A stretch of DNA of 8,559 nucleotides from Holophagae bacterium (GCA_030637505.1 DAOWGJ010000333.1:1-8559), one strand, 5' to 3'; numbered from the stretch's first letter, positions 1 to 5,681 are shown. Notes: generated by a model not told the origin, from the letters alone. A program made the numbers and translations.

Positions 1-270
1 ATTGAGGCCCGGGAGAGCTGCGAGATACCGGTTGGGAACCTGGACCTGGTGATTTCCATAGCGTCGTGGGGGTTCCACTACCCGGTTTCAGACTATCTAC
101 AGCAGGTGTACGAGGCCCTCAACCCAGGGGGCAAGCTGATTCTGGACGTTCGTACGGGTCAGGGTCAGGAGGAAGCGCTGAGGGGGAAGTTCGAGACGTT
201 GGATCTCATCGCCGAAACGTGGAATGGGAAGGCCGGCCGCTTCTGTGCAGCCAAGGGTCCAGTGGATTGA
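1..270 (+). CDS. SAM-dependent methyltransferase, C-terminal fragment (cut by window edge)
   Basis: The reading frame is open from base 1, so this is the last 89 codons of a gene that begins upstream of the window. The visible part matches the second half of a class I (Rossmann-fold) methyltransferase: the strand NLDLVISIASWGFHYP, then a helix, then the post-motif LNPGGKLILDVRTGQ (about residues 40-54 of the fragment), a turn and strand typical of the family. The SAM-binding motif I would lie upstream and cannot be checked. The SWGFHYP segment recalls putative small-molecule or sugar methyltransferases, but the substrate cannot be told. The gene stops at TGA 268-270, and the radical SAM gene follows on the same strand after 118 bases, so the two could be functionally linked. 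The methyltransferase fold is fairly sure, the specificity unknown. Confidence 0.75.
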   Translation: MEARESCEIPVGNLDLVISIASWGFHYPVSDYLQQVYEALNPGGKLILDVRTGQGQEEALRGKFETLDLIAETWNGKAGRFCAAKGPVD

Positions 271-388
271 GGTCATCGCTGGGCTCACGGAGCGGCGGTC
301 GAGACCGCGGCCGGCGGTTGAACCCGCCAGGGCCGGGGTCGTGTGCTGGGGCGAAGCCTCATGATCTGAATACACGCGGGGGCTATTT
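271..388 (+). other. Intergenic region with two small GC-rich stem-loops
   Basis: This 118-base gap holds a short perfect palindrome GCGGTCGAGACCGC (295-308). A second stem follows, GGCGG (313-317) with CCGCC (324-328) and a six-base loop. Neither is followed by a T-run, so they are weak candidates for a terminator of the methyltransferase gene. A run of five G (378-382) lies six bases before the GTG start of the next gene and may serve as its ribosome binding site. I see no clear promoter. Confidence 0.35.
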
Positions 389-1795
389 GTGGCGAAGGTA
401 GTCTTCATCCAGCGGACCGCGGTGGAGTGGCTTGGCGTTATGTACCTGTCCGCAGTGCTCAAGTCACATGGACATCAATGCAGTATGGTCGTCGAGTCCG
501 AGGAGGGACGCGACGCGGCCGCTGGGGCTCTGGACGAAGGGGCGGACGTCTTCGCCTTTTCCTGTCTGGCCACCGACTTTCGCTGGGCGCTGCAGAAGGC
601 CGCCACCATCAAGCAGGAGAGCGACTCACTGGTCATAATGGGGGGAACCCAGGTGACCCTGAACCCGGAGGAGGCCATCCGCCAGCCCCAGGTCGATGTG
701 GTCTGCCGCGGCGAGGGAGAGGGCGCCCTGCTGGATTTGGTCGATGCAATCGACCGGCGGGAGGATTTCTCTCGGATTGCGAACCTGTGGGTGAAGCGCG
801 ACGGAACGGTGCACAGAAACGAAATGAGGCGGCTGATCGAGGATCTCGATGCTCTGCCCTTCCCGGACCGCGGGCTTTACTCCAAGTACACCGTGTTCAG
901 GGAAAGCGGGAAGCGGCCGCTCCACCTCGGTCGTGGATGTCCGTACGGCTGCACTTTCTGCCACAACAGGCGCAAGCGTGATCTTTATGCCGGAAAAGGG
1001 AGGTTCGTTCGTTGGCGAAGCATGGACAGCGTGCTGCGGGAGGTGGAGGAGATGGCCCGGTCGTCGTTCGTCTCCGTCCTCCACTTCGCTGATGACGGAT
1101 TCGGCATTAACCGCGAGTGGCTTTCGGAGCTTCTTCCGGGGCTCTCCGGGCTACTGGGAGAGCAAAGACCCGCGCTGTTCGCCAACATGCGTGCGGACAT
1201 GGTCACCGATGATCTGTGCGAGACTTTCAGGGGATACGGCGCTCACCTCATGCGCATCAGGATCGCCGTCGAGTGCGGCGACGAACAGTATCGACGGGAG
1301 GTCCTCAAGAAGGTCATCTCGAACGAGGAGCTGAGTCGAGCGGCCGGATTATTCCGCGAGTACGGAATCGATTTCGCCACATACAACATGGTCGGGTTGC
1401 CCGGTGAGACCCTGGACCAGGCTCTCGAAACCTTGCGACTCAACCTCGAATTGAGACCGTCGCGCGCCATTTGCTTCATCTACCAGCCCTATCCGGGAAC
1501 GGACCTCGCCAACTACGCGCTCGAATCCGATGTCGTGGATCCCGAGACCGTGACCGAGTTCGCCGAGGATGGGTTACGCGGGTTCTTTGAGTCGTACAGC
1601 CTTCTCAGGCAGAAAAATATCAAACAGTTGGAGAACGTGCAGAGGGTGTTTGAGTTCGTGGCCACGTATCCCGTGTTTTTTCCTGTGGCGAAGCGCCTCG
1701 TGCGGTTTGAATCGCTCTCACTACTGTTGCGTCTGCTCTACAGGCTCTACATGCGACTGGTGATCCGCCACCGTCGTATCACGGACGCCTACTGA
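389..1795 (+). CDS. B12-binding-domain radical SAM protein
   Basis: The 468-residue protein has the two-domain layout of cobalamin-dependent radical SAM enzymes. Residues 1-about 140 form a B12-binding-like Rossmann domain: VVFIQRT, then LGVMYLSAVLKSHGH, VFAFSCLATDF and VIMGGTQVTLNPEE. The canonical DxHxxG cobalamin-histidine motif is absent, as in many members of this group. The radical SAM domain carries CxxxCxxC as CPYGCTFC, with Cys184, Cys188 and Cys191 binding the 4Fe-4S cluster. It also has the barrel motifs FADDGFGIN (233-241), AVECGDE (293-299) and MVGLPGET (334-341). A basic, hydrophobic tail (about 420-460) follows the barrel. The GTG start fits the family N-terminus (MAKVVFIQ) and has a G-rich site six bases upstream. 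Relatives perform methylations, ring rearrangements and other radical chemistry. The substrate cannot be inferred. The methyltransferase fragment just upstream suggests a small-molecule tailoring setting, which is inference. Confidence 0.9.
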   Translation: MAKVVFIQRTAVEWLGVMYLSAVLKSHGHQCSMVVESEEGRDAAAGALDEGADVFAFSCLATDFRWALQKAATIKQESDSLVIMGGTQVTLNPEEAIRQPQVDVVCRGEGEGALLDLVDAIDRREDFSRIANLWVKRDGTVHRNEMRRLIEDLDALPFPDRGLYSKYTVFRESGKRPLHLGRGCPYGCTFCHNRRKRDLYAGKGRFVRWRSMDSVLREVEEMARSSFVSVLHFADDGFGINREWLSELLPGLSGLLGEQRPALFANMRADMVTDDLCETFRGYGAHLMRIRIAVECGDEQYRREVLKKVISNEELSRAAGLFREYGIDFATYNMVGLPGETLDQALETLRLNLELRPSRAICFIYQPYPGTDLANYALESDVVDPETVTEFAEDGLRGFFESYSLLRQKNIKQLENVQRVFEFVATYPVFFPVAKRLVRFESLSLLLRLLYRLYMRLVIRHRRITDAY

Positions 1796-1879
1796 CCCAT
1801 TCTCCCCGATTCGGAAGCAGGGGTCAGGGAGACAACCCCTCCAGCGTACAATGGATAATAATACTGATCGGAGGGCGCC
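1796..1879 (+). promoter_or_regulatory. Short intergenic region with stem-loop and possible -10 box
   Basis: After the radical SAM stop codon there is a 6-bp stem AGGGGT (1819-1824) / ACCCCT (1835-1840) with a ten-base loop and no T-run. It is followed by TACAAT (1847-1852), a good -10-like hexamer, and an unusually AT-rich stretch ending in GATAATAATACT. No convincing -35 hexamer is found at the right distance, so the promoter call for the DUF2007 gene is tentative. The next gene has a clear Shine-Dalgarno GGAGGG at 1870-1875. Confidence 0.3.
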
Positions 1880-2284
1880 ATGTACTGTCCCAATCCAGAC
1901 TGTCCTGATCTGATCGAGGGTGGAGTCCGGGGCGAATACGTCGATGGGATTACACAGTGTCCCAGGTGTGGAATAACGCTGGTGGAGGGGGTGGCCGCCG
2001 ACAGTGCCGAGGCTTTGCGCGTGGTGGACGGTGACGTCGATGTGGAGTCCGTCTTCGTCACGGCCGATGGGACCGAGGCCGCCGTCGTTCGGTCCCTGCT
2101 CGAATCCTCCGGCATCCCTTTCACGGTGGGGGGTACTGCCGATCAGGCCTATCTGGGTCTGGGCTGGGCCGGGATCGGTGTCGTCGGCCGAGGCGGTGTG
2201 TCCTTCACGGTGCGGAGCGAGGACGCCGCCGCCGTAAGAGAGTTGCTCGAGCACAGGGAACTGGTCGAGGACGAGGAAGTCTGA
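1880..2284 (+). CDS. Small zinc-ribbon plus DUF2007-like protein
   Basis: This is a 134-residue soluble protein with an ATG start. GGAGGG ends four bases before the ATG, which makes the start secure. The N-terminus is a zinc-ribbon-like knuckle with Cys3, Cys8, Cys27 and Cys30 (CPNPDC ... CPRCG), likely binding one zinc ion. After an acidic linker, residues about 55-127 resemble DUF2007, a small domain annotated as a putative signal-transducing protein: VESVFVTADGTEAAVVRSLL, then SSGIPFTVGG, then VSFTVRSEDAAAVRELLE. Its usual reading is 'element of information that changes location or residence', seen in many bacteria without a proven function. The C-terminus is acidic. There is no signal peptide or membrane segment. 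The gene stands alone on the plus strand and converges with the AsmA-like gene across a palindromic repeat. The domain call is fairly sure, the role unknown. Confidence 0.75.
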   Translation: MYCPNPDCPDLIEGGVRGEYVDGITQCPRCGITLVEGVAADSAEALRVVDGDVDVESVFVTADGTEAAVVRSLLESSGIPFTVGGTADQAYLGLGWAGIGVVGRGGVSFTVRSEDAAAVRELLEHRELVEDEEV

Positions 2285-2305
2285 GCCCGAGGACCCGAAA
2301 GAAAA

Positions 2306-2367
2306 TGGTGGGCCAAGGCCCACCCTACGGAGACTCGGCAACTGGTAGGGTGGGCCTTGGCCCACCA
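2306..2367. repeat. Perfect 23-bp inverted repeat of self-palindromic arms (REP/BIME-like, possible bidirectional terminator)
   Basis: The arms at 2306-2328 and 2345-2367 are exact reverse complements, 23 of 23, separated by 16 bases. Each arm is itself a palindrome: GGTGGGCCAAGGCCCACC at 2307-2324, and its complement at 2349-2366. The right arm can also fold in a slipped register, because AACTGGT (2340-2346) pairs with ACCAGTT (2364-2370) and leaves a five-base bulge. The repeat lies between the convergent DUF2007 and AsmA-like genes, 22 bases after the stop of the first and 20 bases beyond the stop of the second. It could therefore stop transcription from both sides, although there is no good T-run. 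Short GC-rich repeats built as palindrome pairs like this are typical of REP/BIME-type families dispersed between genes. Copy number cannot be seen from one window. Confidence 0.75.
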
Positions 2368-2386
2368 GTTGTTGTCGGCGTCCATT

Positions 2387-3835
2387 TCAGACCAGACCAA
2401 GCTCCCTGAGAATGTCCGGTGCGAGGGACGACAGTGGATGGACGGTGATCTCCGGGTACGACAAAGGCCCCGACAGCGTGAATCGTGTGGCAACAATTGG
2501 GGCGTTTTTCTTGCCGAAGCCCTCAAGGAAGGCGCCGAGTACCGGAACGGCGCCGACCAGGCGTTGGAGGGCGGCGGCGGGAATCAGAAGGCCTTCGCCT
2601 TCGATGCGGCCTGTGTCCGATGCGATGTCGATGCTGCCGGTAATTTCCAGCTGGTCAACCGAGATCTTGATCGAGGTGAAACGGAGTCTTTCGGGTTCGA
2701 TCGTCACCTCGGCGTGGGCCTCATCGACCCTCAGGCCGTCGCTGATCAGGGTGGACAAGAGCCCCGTCAGTGACGCCATGGTCAGCAACCGGCTGAGGAG
2801 GGGCGCCTGGACAAGGCGGATATCTTGCACATCGACCGATCCTGACCATGGTTCGTCGTCAGAGTTCCGGGCCAGCCTCACGCCGAGACGGCCCCCTGCC
2901 AGCCGGCCCGAAATATCCATCGAGGCGGCCAGGGCGCCGACGTCGGTCGTGTCGACAGTCAGTGTTTCCGGTTGGGATTGGGCAGGCTTGGAATAGCGCA
3001 GGGTCGTCGGGACTCCGCCCAGGCGGGCTGTGCCCTCGACCGTGGCCGTGTCATTGACGACAGTGATGTCGAAGAGGCCCTCGGTGAGGTCCATTCCCCC
3101 GATGGCTATCGGCAGCCGGAGATCACGAACTTCGGCTTTGGTGCTGTGGTCCATTCGGGGCAGCTCGTCGAAGGCGAAGGCCAGACTGATGTCGGCATCG
3201 ACCCTGCCCGTGGGGTTGCTCCCACCCAACATCGAAGGACTCACCAGGTCCAAAGGGGCCTTCGTCACCACGTCCAGGGCATCGTTGGCAGAGGCGTTGC
3301 ACCGGAATGAGATGTCGGCTCGGGTCCCACCTTCTGACGGACCCTTTAGCGAGACCGTACCTCCAGTGACCGAAACCTCTCCCCACCGGCCGCCGGCGAT
3401 TTCGAACCGGAGGCCATCATCTGTGTTCGTTGCGACCCCGTGCAAAGCCTCGAATGGGGCCTGGGGCGGGATGGCGTCGGCACTCGTTCCGGAAAAGAGC
3501 CACGGCCCTGTGAACGTCTCGAGGGTGCCAGGCAACAGGGCAGCTGAAAGGGGAGGGCACAGTGTCACCTGGTCGAAGGAGACCCAGATGTGGTCGTCGG
3601 AGGAAAGGAGGCGAATATCCCGTACGGTGATCTCGATCCCGGACAAACCCAAACGCGTCGCAGCGAGGTCGCCGACGGTGGCGTGAAGAGGCGCGACCCT
3701 GTCGCAGAGAAGTTCCTCGAGTTGTGGTCGGAATCTTTCGAGCGAAATGGGGCGGCGGCGTAGGCGAAAGACAGTCAGGCCGATCAGGGCGGCAATCACT
3801 CCAGTGACCAGCCCAGCGGCTGCGAGAAGGGTCAT
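2387..3835 (-). CDS. AsmA/DUF3971-like membrane-anchored envelope protein, short form
   Basis: The protein has 482 residues from the ATG at 3835. It opens with one membrane anchor (residues 1-23, MTLLAAAGLVTGVIAALIGL, followed by FRLRRR), so the bulk should lie outside the inner membrane. Residues 29-110 (PISLERFRPQLEELL ... GIEITVRDIRLLSSDD) look like the start of DUF3971/YhdP-type proteins. Residues 341-482 look like their AsmA-type C-terminus: PLLSRLLTMASLTGLLSTL, GRIEGEGLLIPAAALQRLVG, VPVLGAFLEGFGKK, and the ending LSGPLSYPEITVHPLSSLAP. The middle is rich in short beta-strands, as expected of the repeated groove fold. Full YhdP-type proteins have over 1000 residues, so the central part is much reduced. 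The family is linked to phospholipid transport between membranes. The frame is open to an ATG at 3949, but that start overlaps the upstream gene, lacks a Shine-Dalgarno and adds 38 residues with weak codon bias, so 3835 (or GTG 3838) is preferred. Confidence 0.75.
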   Translation of the reverse strand: MTLLAAAGLVTGVIAALIGLTVFRLRRRPISLERFRPQLEELLCDRVAPLHATVGDLAATRLGLSGIEITVRDIRLLSSDDHIWVSFDQVTLCPPLSAALLPGTLETFTGPWLFSGTSADAIPPQAPFEALHGVATNTDDGLRFEIAGGRWGEVSVTGGTVSLKGPSEGGTRADISFRCNASANDALDVVTKAPLDLVSPSMLGGSNPTGRVDADISLAFAFDELPRMDHSTKAEVRDLRLPIAIGGMDLTEGLFDITVVNDTATVEGTARLGGVPTTLRYSKPAQSQPETLTVDTTDVGALAASMDISGRLAGGRLGVRLARNSDDEPWSGSVDVQDIRLVQAPLLSRLLTMASLTGLLSTLISDGLRVDEAHAEVTIEPERLRFTSIKISVDQLEITGSIDIASDTGRIEGEGLLIPAAALQRLVGAVPVLGAFLEGFGKKNAPIVATRFTLSGPLSYPEITVHPLSSLAPDILRELGLV

Positions 3836-3905
3836 CACGGCCGGACCGTCCCCGATTGAACGTTGCGGAGCTGAGAGCTGTCTGGCGAAGCCGGTCGATC
3901 CGGGA

Positions 3906-4877
3906 TCACGGCTTGTATCCCGTGATGATCCAACGGGTGGGACCGACATCGGTTCGTTCGATCAAATTTAGCCCGGCGGCGGCCATCCAGGTTCTGATAT
4001 CGTTTTCGGTCCAGGTGTCACCGAAATCCCGCATGTGAATGGCAAACAACGTACCCAGCTCCGGACCGCAGCGGTCGGGGTCGATTTGGAAATCGAGGAC
4101 GCAAAGCCGGCCACCCGGCGTCAGTGCTTCGGCAGCTCGCCGGATCAGGTCCGAGGCCTGTTCAGCCATCTCCTGATGCAGGACATTGGCGATCAGGACC
4201 AGATCGAAGCCTGGGCCGAAATCGTCTGAGAGGTAGTCGCCTCCGACAAACTCAATCCGGGCTTCGAATTCGGTTCCCAGGTAGAGTTCCCGGCCGGCCA
4301 CGGCTGTCTCCGGAATGTCGAACACGGTTGCTGAGACCCCCGGGACCTTCTCGCAGATGACCTGTGCCCAGTGGCCCAGGCTGCCTCCGATATCCAGCAT
4401 TGATCGGACGCCTGAAAGGTCGATATGGTCGACGACCGTCTTGGCGGTCCGGATCCCAACGCCCCGCATCGCCTTGGCGAAGTTCAGAATCTCTTCCGGC
4501 TGTTTCTCCCGACGCGGCCAGCTCCCGGTGCGAAGCCAGGTCTCCAGGTTTTCGCCCCAGTTCTCGTACATCTGGTGGGAGTGCTTCAGGAAGGGCGCCA
4601 GATCGTCCGGACCCTGGCCGAAGAGCGGCTCGAGTTCCGGAGCCAGACGGAAGGTGTCCTCGTCGCATTCCAATACGCCCAGGGCGACCAGGGCGCGCAT
4701 GACCTTGTCGCACGCCTCCGGCGCCAGGCCGAGGTCCTCGGAGACTGCGTAGACTGTCGCCGGTGATCGGGCCAAACGGCCGAGAATGCCGCATTTGGCT
4801 GCGGTCGTCACCGTCCGGTGGCCTGCGAAGTTCCACAGGAGGTCTTGCAGTCCCTTGAGGTCGAGTGGTGCCGTCAT
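3906..4877 (-). CDS. Dimeric O-methyltransferase (Methyltransf_2 / acetylserotonin O-methyltransferase-like)
   Basis: This 323-residue protein has the layout of small-molecule O-methyltransferases. Residues about 10-95 form a winged-helix dimerisation domain (LLWNFAGHRTVTTAAKCGIL ... VMRALVALGVLE ... FRLAP). The catalytic Rossmann domain follows: motif I LDIGGSLGHWA (161-171), the acidic strand end VFDIPE (185-190), GGDYL (212-216), DLVLIANVLHQ (225-235) with His234 at the place of the usual catalytic base, and LTPGGRLCVLDF (252-263). In motif I the third glycine of the common GGGxG is Ser, a mild variation. The ATG at 4877 has AAAGG eight bases upstream. The gene starts only 25 bases after the toxin stop codon on the same strand, so read-through from the toxin-antitoxin promoter is likely. 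The acceptor could be a hydroxylated aromatic or polyketide-like metabolite, but nothing here tells which. Confidence 0.9.
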   Translation of the reverse strand: MTAPLDLKGLQDLLWNFAGHRTVTTAAKCGILGRLARSPATVYAVSEDLGLAPEACDKVMRALVALGVLECDEDTFRLAPELEPLFGQGPDDLAPFLKHSHQMYENWGENLETWLRTGSWPRREKQPEEILNFAKAMRGVGIRTAKTVVDHIDLSGVRSMLDIGGSLGHWAQVICEKVPGVSATVFDIPETAVAGRELYLGTEFEARIEFVGGDYLSDDFGPGFDLVLIANVLHQEMAEQASDLIRRAAEALTPGGRLCVLDFQIDPDRCGPELGTLFAIHMRDFGDTWTENDIRTWMAAAGLNLIERTDVGPTRWIITGYKP

Positions 4878-4902
4878 TTTCAGTGCCTTTCTCGGACGAG
4901 GT

Positions 4903-5172
4903 CTACTTTAGGCGTTCACGGATTTGGTCGTAGACATCTCTCCGATGACCTACAGCCACGATCAATATCTCAATCTGGGCCTCGGTTACGCGGTAGACGA
5001 TTCTCCAATCACTGGTGCGCCATGACCTCAGGCCCTTGAGAGTAAGTTGCAGGGGTTTTCCGCGGGTCGGGTCCTCGGCGAGACGCTCGATGGCCGCCCG
5101 CACCTGGGCGCGCGTTCCGGGATCCAACTTTCGAATTGCTTTGGCCGCCGTCGGGGTGTAGTTAACCCGCAT
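4903..5172 (-). CDS. RelE/ParE-family type II toxin
   Basis: The 89-residue basic protein has the RelE/ParE fold signature: NYTPTAAKAIRKLDPGTR, a helical hairpin (AQVRAAIERLAEDP), the strand LQLTLKGLRSWRTSDWRIVYRV, and the family ending VAVGHRRDVYDQIRERL. Arg49, Arg52, Arg57, Arg61, Arg78 and Tyr81 sit where RelE-type mRNA interferases keep their RNA-binding and catalytic residues, so cleavage of ribosome-bound mRNA is likely, although a ParE-like gyrase target cannot be excluded. The start is forced: an in-frame TGA lies two codons upstream of the ATG. That ATG lies inside the terminal repeat of the inserted element, with GGTGAG three bases before it as a closely spaced ribosome site. The N-terminus (MRVNYTP) appears slightly altered compared with the usual MxWxVxYTP pattern. 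The partner antitoxin is 197 bases upstream instead of overlapping. Whether the toxin is still well expressed is unknown. Confidence 0.88.
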   Translation of the reverse strand: MRVNYTPTAAKAIRKLDPGTRAQVRAAIERLAEDPTRGKPLQLTLKGLRSWRTSDWRIVYRVTEAQIEILIVAVGHRRDVYDQIRERLK

Positions 5173-5370
5173 TTCTCACCGGGTTTCGTCGCGAGGGCGG
5201 CGGAGTGCCGTGCCCAGTGGGGATTTCGACCCGAGGGGCGCGGAGGCGTACTAGCAGGTACGCTGAGCACCCTGAGGAGAGAAAGCGCCGCTGGGTGGGG
5301 ACCCAATTTGGCGGCGCAGAATTGGGGGTGCATCGCCGGCCGCAGTAGGAACCTGGTGAGAAATGCGGGT
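5165..5370. mobile_element. 206-bp MITE-like element with terminal inverted repeats and TA target duplication
   Basis: The ends are perfect inverted repeats of 16 bp (5165-5180 and 5355-5370, ACCCGCATTTCTCACC and its complement). They are flanked on both sides by TA (5163-5164 and 5371-5372), and pairing continues inward, 22 of 23 positions over 5163-5185 and 5350-5372. Inside are two further stems, GCGTAC/GTACGC (5246-5251 and 5258-5263) and CCCAATT/AATTGGG (5302-5308 and 5320-5326). There is no transposase gene and no coding domain, so the element is non-autonomous. A TA duplication is the hallmark of IS630/Tc1-mariner-type transposition, so such a transposase elsewhere in the genome is the likely mover, which is inference. 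It lies exactly between the antitoxin stop and the toxin start. The ends also resemble dispersed intergenic repeats I have seen in GC-rich environmental genomes, but I cannot verify copy number. Confidence 0.7.
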
Positions 5371-5636
5371 TATCCGTCCAGCTCACCCCAAAGCTCCTCG
5401 TGGGATACCAAATTATTGTCCGACGCTTCGGCGAGTCCCTGCCTGACCGCCGCGGACAGCTCGGGATCTGCGAGGATTTCCAGCGTTTCCACGAGCCCGT
5501 CGTATTCCTCGATCGAGAGCAGAACCCCGGCCGGGCGTCCCGACCGGGTGATGATGATCCGCTCGCCGATTTCCGAGACCTCGGCAAGAAGCCTGGGAAG
5601 GTGGGTTTTCGCGTCGGATAGTGTCACCGTGCTCAT
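5370..5636 (-). CDS. Phd/YefM-family type II antitoxin
   Basis: The 88-residue protein has the Phd/YefM pattern. It has an N-terminal DNA-binding and dimerisation domain MSTVTLSDAKTHLPRLLAEV, then GERIIITRSGRPAGVLLSIEEYDGLVETLEIL, and a flexible acidic C-terminal tail (about 60-88, ending HEELWGELDG) that would wrap and block the toxin. The ATG at 5636 has AGGAG (5642-5646) five bases upstream, so the start is sure. The stop TAA (5370-5372) is formed by the flanking TA plus the first base of the inserted element. Removing the element would restore the same TAA, so the antitoxin sequence appears unaffected. A strong promoter with an internal palindromic operator lies directly upstream, as expected for autoregulation by antitoxin or the toxin-antitoxin complex. 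It diverges from the kinase gene. Confidence 0.9.
   Translation of the reverse strand: MSTVTLSDAKTHLPRLLAEVSEIGERIIITRSGRPAGVLLSIEEYDGLVETLEILADPELSAAVRQGLAEASDNNLVSHEELWGELDG
5384..5399 (-). other. Relic of the original toxin translation start inside the antitoxin gene
   Basis: On the minus strand GAGGAG (5394-5399) is followed after seven bases by GTG (5384-5386). With the element and one TA removed, this GTG reads MSWTDN and then joins in frame to YTPTA of the toxin, overlapping the antitoxin end by 17 bases. RelE-type toxins often begin MxWxVxYTP, so length and Trp position fit. Today the frame runs from this GTG through the whole element and ends at a TAA at its far edge (5162-5164), so it no longer makes toxin. 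This is inference from reconstruction. Confidence 0.5.
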
Positions 5637-5652
5637 GGTTGCTCCTGACTAC

Positions 5653-5681
5653 AATTTAGACCATAATTCTGGTCATGTCAA
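5653..5681 (-). promoter_or_regulatory. Sigma-70-type promoter of the antitoxin-toxin operon
   Basis: On the minus strand there is a perfect -35 TTGACA (5676-5681), a 17-base spacer and a -10 TAAATT (5653-5658, four of six matches to TATAAT). Transcription should start near 5646, only about ten bases before the antitoxin ATG, so the leader is very short and begins close to the Shine-Dalgarno. This is the best promoter in the window and could also drive the downstream toxin, O-methyltransferase and AsmA-like genes. Confidence 0.7.
5659..5674. promoter_or_regulatory. Palindromic operator filling the promoter spacer
   Basis: GACCATAATTCTGGTC is an almost perfect 16-bp palindrome; only the pair 5664/5669 fails. 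It occupies all but one base of the spacer between the -35 and -10 boxes of the antitoxin promoter. Phd/YefM antitoxins bind such short palindromes as dimers, and binding here would block RNA polymerase directly. The site assignment is inference from position and symmetry. Confidence 0.6.

Noticed and set aside
626..1084. Minus-strand frame of 152 codons inside the radical SAM gene
   Set aside because: It is antisense to a clearly recognised gene, with no motif or ribosome site of its own.
3836..3949. N-terminal 38-residue extension of the AsmA-like protein
   Set aside because: It overlaps the end of the O-methyltransferase gene, has no Shine-Dalgarno, has weak GC bias in third positions and would place the membrane anchor after a non-hydrophobic stretch.
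5163..5372. Inserted element read as a CRISPR or integron attachment site
   Set aside because: It has only one inverted pair, no repeat-spacer periodicity, no integrase gene, and TA-flanked ends that fit a transposon-type element better.
5162..5587. Minus-strand frame of 141 codons overlapping antitoxin and element
   Set aside because: It is an out-of-frame shadow of the antitoxin continuing through the element. It matters only as the remnant frame from the former toxin GTG start, not as a gene.
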